Notes: generated by a model from the sequence alone, not told the origin. A DNA stretch of 64,000 nucleotides from Xanthomonas vesicatoria ATCC 35937 (GCF_001908725.1 NZ_CP018725.1:2419501-2483500); one strand, 5' to 3'. Positions 26,103 to 34,932 are shown, counted from the first letter of the stretch. Made by a program: numbers and translations.

Positions 26103-27755
26103 TTACTTGCGCGCGGCATCGCTCTTGGCGCGGATGGCCTTGAACTCCGAGCCATCCTGCCAGCTCGGCCACTGCCGGCCGTTGGCCAGCGCTACGCCCA
26201 CGTCGTAGACCAGCGTGGTGTCGGCCGCATGCCCGGTGGCATCCCACTGCGGGGTCCAGCGGTCGCAGGGCTGGTGGTAGCAGTCGGCGAAGTATTGATC
26301 GCGCAACGCCTTGCCCGCCTTGACGCCGCCCTTGCGCATGTCCAGCCCCGGGCCTGCGGTAATCGCCGGCACGCCCATGCGCGCGAAGGCGAAATGATCG
26401 GCGCGGTAAAAGAATCCCGCTTCCAGATTCGGGTCCGGCGAGTACGTGCGATCGCGCGCTTTGGCGGCCTGTTCCAGATCGCCTTCCAGCGACACGCGGC
26501 CGCGCCCCCACGACGCGATATCGCGCGTCGGGCCATCCGGGCTGAACATCTCCATATTGAGCACCGCCACCGTCTTGTCCAACGGCGCCAGCGGATGGGC
26601 GGCGTAGTAGTTGGCACCGAGCAAGCCCTTTTCTTCGGCGGTCAATGCAATGAAGTACAGCGTGCGCTGCGGCTTGGGGCCGGCGGCGAACACGCGCGCC
26701 AGTTCCAGCACGCTGGCCACGCCGGTGGCGTTGTCCACCGCACCGCGTCGCACCGTGTCGCCGCTGGCATCGGCTTTGCCGATGCCGAACGCATCCCAGT
26801 GCGCGGAGAAAATCACCGTCTCGTCCGGGTGCTGGCTGCCGGTGAGCTTGGCCACCACGTTATGCGTGACCACCCGTTCGCGCTTGAGCTTGAAGTCCAC
26901 CGACAACGTGGCATCGCCCAGCGCCATTGGTGCGAAATCGCGCTGCTGCGCACGCTGCTTGGCCTGGTCGAAATCCAGCCCGGCCTGCTTGAACAACGAC
27001 GTGGCCAACGTACGCTGCATCCAGCCACGCACCGGCACATGCTGCGCGCGGGCATCGGCATCGCTGCGTTCGATATCGAACAGCGGCGACAGGCCCGAGC
27101 TCTGCACCGTGGCCCAGCCATACGCGGCCGGCGCGGTCTCGTGCACGATCAGCACACCGGCGGCGCCGCGGCGCGCGGCTTCTTCGTACTTGTAGGTCCA
27201 GCGGCCGTAATAGGTGACCGCCTTGCCGTCGAATGCGCCCGCTTGTGCGGTGTCGAAGTCGGCGTCGTTGATCAGCACCACCGCGATCTTGCCGCGCAGA
27301 TCCACGCCCTTGTAATCGTCCCACTGCCGCTCCGGCGCACTGATGCCGTAGCCGACGAACACCAGCGGCGCATTCTTCAACGCCACCTTGTCGATCGGCC
27401 GCAGGCTCTGCAAGGTCACATCGGTACCGTTGACCAAGGTCTGCGTCTTGCCGCCCACACGCAACGTGGCATTGACCGGGCCATCCACCTGCGCGCGGAC
27501 CAGCGGCACGGCCTGGGTCCAGCCGCCCTCCTCGCCACCCGGCTGCACGCCCGCGGCCTTGAACTGCTCGATCAGATAATCGACGGTGCGCTGCTCGCCC
27601 GCGCTGGCCGGCGCACGGCCTTCGAATTCGTCCGATGCCAGCAACCGTACGTGCCGCGACAATGCCTCGGCATCGATGCCGCCACCGGGCAGATCGTTGG
27701 CGGCCTGCGCCACTCCTCCCACAAACAGGCAGGCGGACAACAACAGGATGCGCAT
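26103..27755 (-). CDS. Exported M28 metallopeptidase with PA domain
   Basis: A 550-residue secreted enzyme: signal peptide (ILLLSACLFVGGVAQA), then an N-terminal segment (RLLASDEFEGRAPAS), a protease-associated insert (about 130-285), and the M28 domain with metal ligands in HWDAFG (His/Asp), VDNATGVAS (Asp), TAEEKGLLG (Glu pair, catalytic and ligand), and a downstream Asp and His (SPDGPTRD; YHQPCDRW). It removes amino acids from peptides in the periplasm or outside. ATG 27755 is preferred to the upstream ORF start, as it begins the signal peptide. The opposite strand is open for most of the gene but is a shadow. Confidence 0.93.
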   Translation of the reverse strand: MRILLLSACLFVGGVAQAANDLPGGGIDAEALSRHVRLLASDEFEGRAPASAGEQRTVDYLIEQFKAAGVQPGGEEGGWTQAVPLVRAQVDGPVNATLRVGGKTQTLVNGTDVTLQSLRPIDKVALKNAPLVFVGYGISAPERQWDDYKGVDLRGKIAVVLINDADFDTAQAGAFDGKAVTYYGRWTYKYEEAARRGAAGVLIVHETAPAAYGWATVQSSGLSPLFDIERSDADARAQHVPVRGWMQRTLATSLFKQAGLDFDQAKQRAQQRDFAPMALGDATLSVDFKLKRERVVTHNVVAKLTGSQHPDETVIFSAHWDAFGIGKADASGDTVRRGAVDNATGVASVLELARVFAAGPKPQRTLYFIALTAEEKGLLGANYYAAHPLAPLDKTVAVLNMEMFSPDGPTRDIASWGRGRVSLEGDLEQAAKARDRTYSPDPNLEAGFFYRADHFAFARMGVPAITAGPGLDMRKGGVKAGKALRDQYFADCYHQPCDRWTPQWDATGHAADTTLVYDVGVALANGRQWPSWQDGSEFKAIRAKSDAARK

Positions 27756-28293
27756 CGGGTTCACGGCAAGGCCTTGCAACAGGGTGATGACACACAGTTT
27801 ACAAGCGCGCGACCAACACTGGACGGCCATGCCACGACAATGCATCCAATCACCGTAGGGACTGCAGGCTTGGCCGACAGCGGACGATCCCCGATCTGGC
27901 GCCAGGACGCTTGCCCGCGCACCATCGCAGAACGCCTCGCCCGTACGTCACGACAGGATTGCGCGCGAACAAGGACCGTCGAGATGGACGGTGCGCAGGT
28001 TGGCAAGCTAGTCATCACTGACATTGTTGGTGTCGCTCCCAACGAACGTCCCTTCGCGCCGAGCAACGATCGATCTTTGAAGAGGGGTCACCGACGCACT
28101 GTCTGGTGCGGTGTCCTCGCCGATTGCGGGACGGTTGGCGGCATGGACGTCGCCATCGAGCCCCCATGGACGGGTTCACGGCGTGTCGAGCGAGCGGTGA
28201 GGGCACCGCGCACTCGACCCTGTGAGTTTGCTGCAAGCCCTTGCCCGCCCACCATCGCGGGACACGCTGCAGTGCTTGGCTGCTCCAAGAGCG
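27756..28293. other. 538-base gap with a dispersed repeat copy
   Basis: Between the M28 gene and the MBL-fold gene. It includes copy A of a roughly 110-bp repeat (see 28107). The rest has no supported gene; the minus-strand frames are short. Confidence 0.5.
28107..28217 (+). repeat. Dispersed ~110-bp repeat, copy A
   Basis: This stretch aligns along its length with 57404-57513 in the same orientation, sharing blocks such as GGCGGCATGGA, CGCCATCGAGC, CACGGCGTGTC and GGGCACCGCGCAC, with scattered mismatches and small gaps. By eye, identity is about four in five. Both copies lie between genes. No transposase is near. It contains the local pairing GGCGGCATGG...CCATCGA, but the fold is not obvious. 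Confidence 0.8.
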
Positions 28294-29232
28294 CTAACGC
28301 GTCGCGCGATCCAGCCAGCACGCCAGGCCCTGCGCATTGAGCTCGATATCGATGGCCAGCAACTGCTCCACCGCCGCGTCGTCCAGGCGGCAACCATGTT
28401 GGCGCGCACGTTCCAGATAGAGCTCGGTCAGCGCCGCCACCAGGCAGCGGTGGCGGTCCGCACGCGGCGCGCAGCCCAGCGCAATCTCGGTCATCGCATG
28501 GATCTGCTGCGTCAATGCGTGCGCCAACGGTTCGGGCGCAGTGACGCGGCCGTAATGGGTGAGATACATCGCCTGCGGCGCGGCTTCCATCAAGCGGGCG
28601 ATCGACTGCAGCATCGCGTCCGGTTCGAATTGCACCGGCGAGGATGTCGGCAGAATAAAGGCGCCCTGCGCGCTATCGAGCTGGCGATACGACAGCCCGA
28701 AGGTGTCGCCGGTGAACCAGCTGCGACTGCGCACATCCCACACGCACAGATGATGGCGCGCATGTCCGGGCGTCTCGATCGTGCGCAGCGCGCGTTCGCC
28801 CAGCAGCACCGATTGGCCATCGACCGCTTCCACCACACGCTCGGCCGGCACCGGAACGATCTCGCCGTAGCTGCGCGCCATTTCCGCCTCGCCATACACC
28901 GCGGTAGCACCGGCAATCAGGCGTGTGGGGTCGATCAGATGCGGCGCGCCGCGTGGATGCACCAGCACGCGCGCATTGGGAAGGTGCTGCAGCAGGGCAC
29001 CGGCACCACCGGCGTGATCCAGGTGCACATGGGTCAGGATCAACCACTCCACCTGCGACGGCGTCAGCCCGGCGCCCTGCACTGCCGCCAGCATGTGCGG
29101 TACCGACAGCGAGGTCCCGCAATCGACAAATGCACCGCGTTGCGCCTCGACAATCAGATACGCCGCGTCGAACTGCACGCCGCCGAAACCGGTATCGATG
29201 GTGTGGATGCTGGGATCGGCCAGTGCTGTCAT
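28294..29232 (-). CDS. MBL-fold metallo-hydrolase
   Basis: A 312-residue cytosolic protein with the metallo-beta-lactamase fold: metal motif THVHLDHAGG (about 67-76), third His in TPGHARHH, Asp in FTGDTFG, and the last His in YLTHYGRV. A helical C-terminal extension of about 100 residues follows the fold. Families of this build include glyoxalase II, lactonases and flavin-binding enzymes; the HxHxDH and downstream residues imply two zinc or iron ions. Substrate unknown. GGAG lies upstream of the chosen ATG. Confidence 0.88.
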   Translation of the reverse strand: MTALADPSIHTIDTGFGGVQFDAAYLIVEAQRGAFVDCGTSLSVPHMLAAVQGAGLTPSQVEWLILTHVHLDHAGGAGALLQHLPNARVLVHPRGAPHLIDPTRLIAGATAVYGEAEMARSYGEIVPVPAERVVEAVDGQSVLLGERALRTIETPGHARHHLCVWDVRSRSWFTGDTFGLSYRQLDSAQGAFILPTSSPVQFEPDAMLQSIARLMEAAPQAMYLTHYGRVTAPEPLAHALTQQIHAMTEIALGCAPRADRHRCLVAALTELYLERARQHGCRLDDAAVEQLLAIDIELNAQGLACWLDRATR

Positions 29233-29430
29233 TCCTACTCCGTGGCGATGAGGGCAGCGGCAGTGTAGGCGCAGGCAGTGCGGGCGGAGTGTGCCCGTGG
29301 TTCCAGGCAACGATGAATGAACACGGTTGCCTCACGCACTACGAAAGCACTTGCCGGATATTGGCACTGCATGTGCGACGCACTCCGCTCGCGCGCAAGG
29401 CGGTCGCCGCGCCTTGCGCACCCGCATCGA

Positions 29431-30720
29431 TCACGCCTCGCGCAATGCGCGCATCGCCGCAAGGATCGCATCCGCGTGCACCTGCCCATGCACGCCAGGC
29501 AGCTGCAGATCGCTGGCCTGCTCGGCCTGCTTCAACCGTGCGATCAACTGGCCTGCATCGCGCGGCGAGGCAAACCCGTCGCTCTGCAACAGCAACGCAC
29601 CGCCGCCATCGTTCAACTTGAAATAGAACTGGCCATCGTTCTCGCGGTACTGCTTGAACACCGGCAAGGCGACTTTCTCGCCTGCCTGCGCGGCTGCAGA
29701 ACCGATCTGATCGGACAGGTCGCGCAGACCCACCGCATTGCGCAGCTCGGCCAGCAGTGGCGTGGCATAGCGCGCACGCAGGCGTGCGCCGCCGGCGCGC
29801 AGAATCGCTTCGATCTTGGCCGGCTCGGCCATCAGTGCCTCGTAACGCGTCCGCAGCGGTGCGATCTCCTGATCGATACGCTCGAACAGCTGTTGCTTGG
29901 CATCGCCCCAGCCGATGCCATCGGCAAACGCCTGCGCGAAGGCAGCCGTTTCCTGCGGCGTGGCAAACGCCTGATACAGCTGAAACAGGGCCGACCCCTG
30001 CATGTCCTTGGCTTCGCCCGGCGCACGCGAGTCGGTCAGGATCGAGAACACTAGCTTGCGCAGTTCCTCGCGCGGGGCGAACAACGGAATCGTATTGCCG
30101 TAGCTCTTGCTCATCTTGCGGCCATCCAGGCCCGGCAAGGTGGACACCTGCTCGTCGATCACCGCATCGGGCAACGTGAAAAAGTCGCGGCCATAGACAT
30201 GGTTGAAGCGCTGCGCAAAATCGCGCGCCATTTCGATGTGCTGGATCTGATCGCGTCCCACCGGCACCTTGTGCGCGTTGAAGATCAAAATATCCGCCGC
30301 CATCAGTACCGGGTACATGAACAAGCCGGCGCTCACGCCTGCATCGTCGTCCTCGCCGTCGGCGCGGTTCTTGTCCACCGCCGCCTTGTAGGCATGCGCG
30401 CGATTGAGGATGCCCTTGCCGGCCACGCAGGTGAGCAACCACATCAACTCGGTGGTCTCGGGCACATCCGATTGTCGGTAGAACCAGACCTTGTCCGGAT
30501 CCAGGCCGCAGGCCAGCCAGCTGGCTGCGATCTCCAGGGTGGAGCGCTGCGTGCGTGCCGGGTCCTGTGCCTTGATCAGGCTGTGCAGGTCGGCCAGGAA
30601 ATAGAAGCTCTCCGCATCGTCGCCGGCGCTGGCCTGGATGGCCGGACGGATCGCACCGACATAGTTGCCAAGGTGCGGGGTGCCGGAAGTGGTAATGCCG
30701 GTGAGAACGCGAGTGGTCAT
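29431..30720 (-). CDS. trpS: Tryptophan-tRNA ligase with C-terminal extension
   Basis: A class I aminoacyl-tRNA synthetase of 429 residues, against about 330-345 in E. coli and Bacillus. The HIGH-like motif is TSGTPHLGNY (about 9-18) and KMSKS is intact (GRKMSKSYGN, about 198-207). It charges tRNA-Trp with tryptophan. The extra 85-90 residues at the end include QFYFKLNDGGGALLLQSDGF (from residue 364), which resembles a YegP/DUF1508 domain, then a short helical tail. The start ATG at 30720 is the last codon before the family N-terminus; the upstream 10 codons are less likely. Confidence 0.95.
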   Translation of the reverse strand: MTTRVLTGITTSGTPHLGNYVGAIRPAIQASAGDDAESFYFLADLHSLIKAQDPARTQRSTLEIAASWLACGLDPDKVWFYRQSDVPETTELMWLLTCVAGKGILNRAHAYKAAVDKNRADGEDDDAGVSAGLFMYPVLMAADILIFNAHKVPVGRDQIQHIEMARDFAQRFNHVYGRDFFTLPDAVIDEQVSTLPGLDGRKMSKSYGNTIPLFAPREELRKLVFSILTDSRAPGEAKDMQGSALFQLYQAFATPQETAAFAQAFADGIGWGDAKQQLFERIDQEIAPLRTRYEALMAEPAKIEAILRAGGARLRARYATPLLAELRNAVGLRDLSDQIGSAAAQAGEKVALPVFKQYRENDGQFYFKLNDGGGALLLQSDGFASPRDAGQLIARLKQAEQASDLQLPGVHGQVHADAILAAMRALREA

Positions 30721-30803
30721 CTGCGGTAATGCCAGGGAGTCAGCGCGCAAGTTTAACGGTTCCGCGTGCCGCCCATTGCCCCATCACCGGCTGCGCACCG
30801 CCA

Positions 30804-30842
30804 GACGCAGAGCGGGCCGCACATGGCGGCCCGCTCTGCGTC
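30804..30842. terminator. 17-bp perfect hairpin after csbD-like gene
   Basis: GACGCAGAGCGGGCCGC (30804-30820) and its exact complement (30826-30842) flank a 5-base loop. It lies downstream of the minus-strand CsbD-like gene and upstream of trpS, so it probably ends transcription of the stress gene. No T run follows, so it may act as an RNA-stabilising or Rho-assisted end instead. Confidence 0.7.
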
Positions 30843-30891
30843 GAAGCTCGCTGACATCGCTCACCGTTGCGGGAGCGATGCTAGGCGTACA

Positions 30892-31101
30892 TCAGGTGTC
30901 GTCACGCAGCGACTTTTCGAAGGCGCGGACTTCGGTCTGGGCGCGGTCGCGGTCCCAGCCATAGCGTTCCTGGAGCTTGCCCTGCAGGTATTCCGCATTG
31001 CCCTCGGCGACCTTGAAGTCATCGTCGGTGAGGTCGCCCCACTTGGCCTGCATCTGGCCCTTGAGCTGGGTCCACTTGCCGGAAATGATGTCTTTGTTCA
31101 T
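30892..31101 (-). CDS. CsbD-family stress protein
   Basis: A 69-residue soluble protein matching the CsbD family (PF05532): the pattern [21 protein letters not shown], a TDDD turn, then a helical [17 protein letters not shown] region. CsbD-like proteins accumulate in general stress or stationary phase; the function is unknown. GGAGA precedes the ATG. Start set at 31101, at the family N-terminus. It is followed by a strong hairpin. Confidence 0.9.
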   Translation of the reverse strand: MNKDIISGKWTQLKGQMQAKWGDLTDDDFKVAEGNAEYLQGKLQERYGWDRDRAQTEVRAFEKSLRDDT

Positions 31102-31278
31102 TGCGGTTCTCCGCTGCTTGCGGTCGCTATTGACCGTGTCAGCAGGGTGCCTTCGCACACGTTTGCTATGCATCAAGAGGTGTCAAGCCGGCAATCACCG
31201 CACTGAATGGGCGCACCTCTACCTTCCACCGGCGTGGACCCGCTGCACTAGGTTACGCATACAAAATGCCACACAAAA

Positions 31279-31303
31279 AAAACGGGCCTTGCGGCCCGTT
31301 TTT
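31279..31303 (-). terminator. Rho-independent terminator after entericidin gene
   Basis: ACGGGCC-TTGC-GGCCCGT, with A and T runs on its two sides, lies 20-40 bases past the stop of the minus-strand entericidin gene. Because both flanks carry the needed tract it could work in either direction; on the minus strand the T run is TTTTTTTT. Confidence 0.85.
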
Positions 31304-31321
31304 GTTGCATGCGGCGTCGGA

Positions 31322-31456
31322 TTACTTACGCGCTGCGTCTTCCACCTTCTCGCCGGCGCCCTGCACGTCCTTACCGGCACCTGCGACGGTGTTGCAACCC
31401 GACAACATCGCGACCGAGAACATCGACAGCACCAGCAGCACAATTGCACGCTTCAT
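31322..31456 (-). CDS. Entericidin-like small lipoprotein (first)
   Basis: A 44-residue lipoprotein: signal sequence, lipobox MLSGC, and the short tail NTVAGAGKDVQGAGEKVEDAARK, which is the entericidin A/B pattern (PF08085). In E. coli EcnA and EcnB form an antidote-toxin pair affecting lysis in stationary phase; whether that applies here is unknown. A close paralogue lies 78 bases upstream on the same strand. A terminator follows directly. Confidence 0.88.
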   Translation of the reverse strand: MKRAIVLLVLSMFSVAMLSGCNTVAGAGKDVQGAGEKVEDAARK

Positions 31457-31534
31457 AACAGACTCCTTCATGGGTAAAGCGGCGCATTGCCGCAGATCAA
31501 TCACATCAAACAGGTGCCACACGACGGTGACGAA

Positions 31535-31687
31535 TCAGCACTTACCGTCGCTGCATTTATCGGCGGTCTTTTCGACCTTGTCGCCCGCACCTTGCATGTC
31601 CTTGCCGGCGCCAGCCATGGTGTTGCAACCAGTCATCACGCCGGCCGAAAACAGGCCCAGCACCATTAGTGTCAGCAGTCGCTTCAT
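31535..31687 (-). CDS. Entericidin-like small lipoprotein (second)
   Basis: A 50-residue paralogue of the gene that follows it: lipobox VMTGC, then NTMAGAGKDMQGAGDKVEKTADK. It differs by a longer tail ending in SDGKC, a second cysteine that the first copy lacks. Tandem duplication is clear from the alignment (AGAGKD-x-QGAG-x-KVE). AGGAAGAG precedes the ATG. Confidence 0.88.
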   Translation of the reverse strand: MKRLLTLMVLGLFSAGVMTGCNTMAGAGKDMQGAGDKVEKTADKCSDGKC

Positions 31688-31796
31688 TGCTCTTCCTCGG
31701 TCTGCGCCCGGTGCCAATGCACCTCGCTTGGCGATAAATCTGACTGCGCGGACGTGGATTTGATGTGAACGAAGGCGTGACTTGTTCAGCGCTGGA

Positions 31797-32720
31797 TCAA
31801 TCTCGCATCAAGGTCGACTTGCCGAACAGGCTTTCGACCAGATCCACCGCCAGCTCGGCGGTGGCATTGCGGTTGTCCAGCACCGGATTGAGCTCGACGA
31901 TATCCAAAGATCCCATTCGCCCGGTGTCGGCAATCATCTCCATCACCAGCTGCGCCTCGCGGTAGTTGGGGCCGCCCGGCACGGTGGTGCCAACGCCCGG
32001 CGCGATGCTGGGGTCGAGGAAGTCCACATCGAAGCTCACGTGCAGGTGGGTGTCGGCGCTCATGCCCTGCAGCGCAACTTCCATGGTGCGCTTCATCCCG
32101 GCTTCGTCGATGTAACGCATGTCGTAGACGTCGATGCGGTGTTGCTTGATCAGGCGCTTCTCTTCGGGGTCCACCGAGCGGATGCCGATCTGCCGCACCT
32201 GTTCGGGCAGCAGTGCCGGCGCACTGCCGCCTAGATGGGTCAGCGCCTGCGGGCCCAGCCCGCACAGGCAGGCCACCGGCATGCCGTGCACGTTGCCGGA
32301 CGGGGTCACATCGCTGGTATTGAAGTCCGAATGCGCATCCAGCCATAGCACCCGCAGCGGGCGCCCCTGCTCGCGGCAATGCTTGGCCACCGCAGTAATG
32401 GAACCGATGCCCAGGCAGTGGTCGCCGCCCAGCATGATCGGCATGCGACCGGCCTGCAGCTCGGCGTAGCTGGCGTCCATCAACGCCTGGTTCCAGGCGA
32501 CCACTTCGTCCAGATGCCGGTAACCGGCCTGCGGCGCCTGCCAGGGATTGCGCGGGCCGTCCAGGTTGCCCAGATCGCGCACCTCCACGCCACGGCCGAC
32601 CAAGGCCTCCTGCAAGCCGGCGATACGCAGCGCCTCCGGCCCCATCCGTGCGCCACGGTGGCCGGCACCGATGTCGGTGGGAACGCCTATCAGGGAAACC
32701 GGCACGTACTGCGTTGCCAT
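31797..32720 (-). CDS. rocF: Arginase
   Basis: A 307-residue manganese hydrolase turning arginine into ornithine and urea. Metal ligands sit in GGDHCLGIGS (His), LDAHSDFNT (Asp, His, Asp) and SFDVDFLDP (two Asp). Length and the opening LIGVPTDIGAGHRG are typical of bacterial arginase rather than agmatinase. GGAG lies before the ATG. It is divergent from the roadblock operon at 33040. No urease or arginine-transport gene is adjacent, so it serves general arginine catabolism or polyamine supply. Confidence 0.94.
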   Translation of the reverse strand: MATQYVPVSLIGVPTDIGAGHRGARMGPEALRIAGLQEALVGRGVEVRDLGNLDGPRNPWQAPQAGYRHLDEVVAWNQALMDASYAELQAGRMPIMLGGDHCLGIGSITAVAKHCREQGRPLRVLWLDAHSDFNTSDVTPSGNVHGMPVACLCGLGPQALTHLGGSAPALLPEQVRQIGIRSVDPEEKRLIKQHRIDVYDMRYIDEAGMKRTMEVALQGMSADTHLHVSFDVDFLDPSIAPGVGTTVPGGPNYREAQLVMEMIADTGRMGSLDIVELNPVLDNRNATAELAVDLVESLFGKSTLMRD

Positions 32721-33039
32721 GCATTGCTCCAGCGTCGATAAAGCCGTGCAGTCTAGTGGCGCGCCCGCGCACTGACGCGCGGCAGCGCAGCACGGCATGC
32801 AGTTTGCATCTGTCTGCAGGCAAAACAGACGGGTTTAGATCTGCCTGGACGCGCCGCTACAGTGACGTGCCACGGCAGTTTGTGGCGTGCTGGACTTTGC
32901 AGATTCTGCTTGTCTGACCGCCCAGTTAAGTGCCTGAGGCTGGTGTGACTGCGCACTAATACCGCGATGGTATGGTGCGCCGGCCAGCGCAGCACACGCA
33001 TCACGTACGCGCTCGGGCCAACAGCAATAGGGGAGTTTC
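32721..33039. other. Divergent promoter gap (arginase / roadblock operon)
   Basis: A 319-base gap without a gene. It must hold the promoters of both units. A weak dyad GTCTG-N9-CAGAC lies at 32812-32830. No further element is recognised. Confidence 0.5.
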
Positions 33040-33492
33040 ATGCCGCATAACGCCGTCAACCAGGTCGTCAAGGCTGCCGTGGGCGAAGTCGCGCGGGCGT
33101 CGCATCAGTACGACCTGCCCCGGATCGGGCGCGAGTTCGCGCAGACCATCGAGCGCGAGCCGGGGATCCGGCTGTTGATGTTGTCCACCGCCGATGGCCG
33201 CGCCATTACCGAACAATCCAGCCTGGATGTGGACGGGCGCCGCCTGGCCGCGATGGCCAATTCGTTTCTGACCCTGGGTGAGACCCTGGCGCGCGAATCC
33301 AGCCTCAGTGAAGCCGACTACGCCACCATCAGCACCCGCGGCGGGCAGCTGGTGCTGATCCGCATCCGCGCCGACAAGCCGTTGACGCTGACCGCCGTAG
33401 GCAGCGACCACCTCAATGCCGCTGCGCTGCTGTTCAACGCGCGCGACTGCGCCGGCCGCCTGGCCGCTGCGCTGGCACAACCGCCCGGCTGA
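33040..33492 (+). CDS. Roadblock/LC7-domain protein (first)
   Basis: A 150-residue soluble protein with the roadblock/LC7 fold (MglB class): a long first helix (IGREFAQTIEREPGIR), strands LLMLSTADGRAI and ATISTRGGQLVLIRIRADKPLTLTAV, and helices between. Such proteins dimerise and act as GTPase-activating partners of small Ras-like GTPases. GGGGAG is seven bases before the ATG. It is the first of four genes on the same strand ending with a Ras-like GTPase, and it is divergent from arginase. Confidence 0.8.
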   Translation: MPHNAVNQVVKAAVGEVARASHQYDLPRIGREFAQTIEREPGIRLLMLSTADGRAITEQSSLDVDGRRLAAMANSFLTLGETLARESSLSEADYATISTRGGQLVLIRIRADKPLTLTAVGSDHLNAAALLFNARDCAGRLAAALAQPPG

Positions 33493-33560
33493 TGTCGTTG
33501 GCATTGTTCGTGCTTGCACGTGCGCACCGATTTTTCTCACCGTTTGGAAGGGGACCACCG

Positions 33561-33920
33561 ATGTCAAAACTCAATCTGGAACAACTGCATTCTCTCGCCG
33601 GTTTCGTCGGCGCCGCGCTGGTCGACAGCGACAGCGGCATGGCCCTGGGCATGACCGGCGGCACCGAGCTCAACCTTGAGCTGGCTGCAGCCGGCAATAC
33701 CGAAGTGGTGCGTGCCAAGCGCCGCATTGCCGAGCAGCTCGGTCTGAACGACGCCATCGAAGACATCCTGATCACGCTGTCGCGCCAATACCACCTGCTG
33801 CGTCCGCTCGAAAGCAACGGCACGTTGTTCCTGTATGTCGTGCTGGATCGCGCCAAGGCCAATCTGGCCATGGCGCGTCACGAGCTCAAGGCGTTCGAAA
33901 AGACCCTGGATTTCGGTTGA
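33561..33920 (+). CDS. Roadblock/LC7-domain protein (second)
   Basis: A 119-residue protein with a compact roadblock-like core: VGAALVDSDSGMALGMTGG (strand-turn-strand), then helix RRIAEQLGLNDAIEDILITLS and strand GTLFLYVVLDRAKANLAMARHELK. The typical LxSxDG-like loop is present as VDSDSGM. It is shorter than the first copy and unlike it, so the two may form a heterodimer. The start at 33561 has GGAAGGGG before it and gives the family N-terminus; it lies 68 bases after the first gene. Confidence 0.78.
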   Translation: MSKLNLEQLHSLAGFVGAALVDSDSGMALGMTGGTELNLELAAAGNTEVVRAKRRIAEQLGLNDAIEDILITLSRQYHLLRPLESNGTLFLYVVLDRAKANLAMARHELKAFEKTLDFG

Positions 33921-34014
33921 TGCCTGTCCGGCGGTGCATCCGCGTCGCCGCCTCTGCCTGCCGGTGCGAACCGGCAGGCGTTGTCGTTCTCTTGCGCCGC
34001 GACGGCGCCCTCTC

Positions 34015-34932
34015 ATGACTACACCCATTCACGCCATGCGGGTCGCCACGGCCGGCCTGGATCTGCTGCATACCACGCGCCTGAAATTGGCGTGCTCGCT
34101 GCTGCTTGCCGAACGCATCGACGTACAGTTGGGCGAATGGCCGCAACATGCAGCCGATGTGGTGGTGCTGGGTCTGGAAACTGCTGACGGCCTGGCCGCA
34201 TGGCAGGCACTGCAAGGCCAGCCGATGCGCGTGCTGGTGGTCTCGCGCACGCCGGTCGCCGGCGCCTGGCTCAAGCACGGCGCCACCGTGCGTGAACTCA
34301 ACGAACAGATGCGCCTGCTGCTGTCATCGCCACATGCCACTCCGGTGGCCGAGCCGGCGCTGCTGCTGCGCCATTGCAGCGGTGAATTCGGCGCAAGCCC
34401 AATACTTCTGCGCCACGCCACCCTGCAGGTGCGCGTGGACCCATCCAGTCGCTGCCTGCATCTGCCATCCGCCGCGTCGCTGTCCGAACTCGTTGCCGCA
34501 TTGGATCGTCCCGGCTGGCAACGCGTGGCCGACGACGCCGCTGCCGCACTGACGCAACGCATCTCCTTCGAAGCGCTGTATTTCGCGCTGCCCGAGCACC
34601 TGCGCCCCGCGCTGCCGGCGGTGGAACCCAGCCATGCCTTGCAGCTACGGCAGTGGCCGGAGCTCACCGCCGACACCAGCTCGCCTGCGCAACTGCTGGC
34701 CATCGCCCACCTGCATGCGCGTCCGTGGCGCCCCCAGGCGCTGGCCAATGCTTGCAAGCTGCCGCTACAGACGGTGGAATGCCTGTTCGCCGCCGCACTT
34801 GCCAGCGGCCTTGCCCAGACTGCGGAGATGTCCGTGCCTTCAACGCCACGTCGTCCGGAAAGCAGCAACTCCCGGTTCTTCTCCTGGGTCGCACGTCGGT
34901 TTGGCCTCTCTCTTTCTCAGGCGCAGTCATGA
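34015..34932 (+). CDS. Unrecognised protein of the roadblock/GTPase operon
   Basis: A 305-residue protein with no named family. Residues about 5-105 look like a receiver-type Rossmann fold: alternating strands (RIDVQLG, VVVLGL, RVLVVS) with helices, but without the phospho-acceptor aspartate in its usual place, so any receiver would be degenerate. The end (about 230-280, LLAIAHLHARPWRPQALANACKLPL) looks like a winged-helix or helical bundle. This resembles the DUF742 position in actinobacterial conservons. Its stop overlaps the GTPase start by four bases (ATGA), so it should be made in step with the GTPase. Confidence 0.7.
   Translation: MTTPIHAMRVATAGLDLLHTTRLKLACSLLLAERIDVQLGEWPQHAADVVVLGLETADGLAAWQALQGQPMRVLVVSRTPVAGAWLKHGATVRELNEQMRLLLSSPHATPVAEPALLLRHCSGEFGASPILLRHATLQVRVDPSSRCLHLPSAASLSELVAALDRPGWQRVADDAAAALTQRISFEALYFALPEHLRPALPAVEPSHALQLRQWPELTADTSSPAQLLAIAHLHARPWRPQALANACKLPLQTVECLFAAALASGLAQTAEMSVPSTPRRPESSNSRFFSWVARRFGLSLSQAQS

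Noticed and set aside
26229..28340. 703-codon plus-strand frame over the M28 peptidase
   Set aside because: High-GC shadow: no domain, histidine/arginine-rich, and the minus strand has a complete peptidase with its signal peptide.
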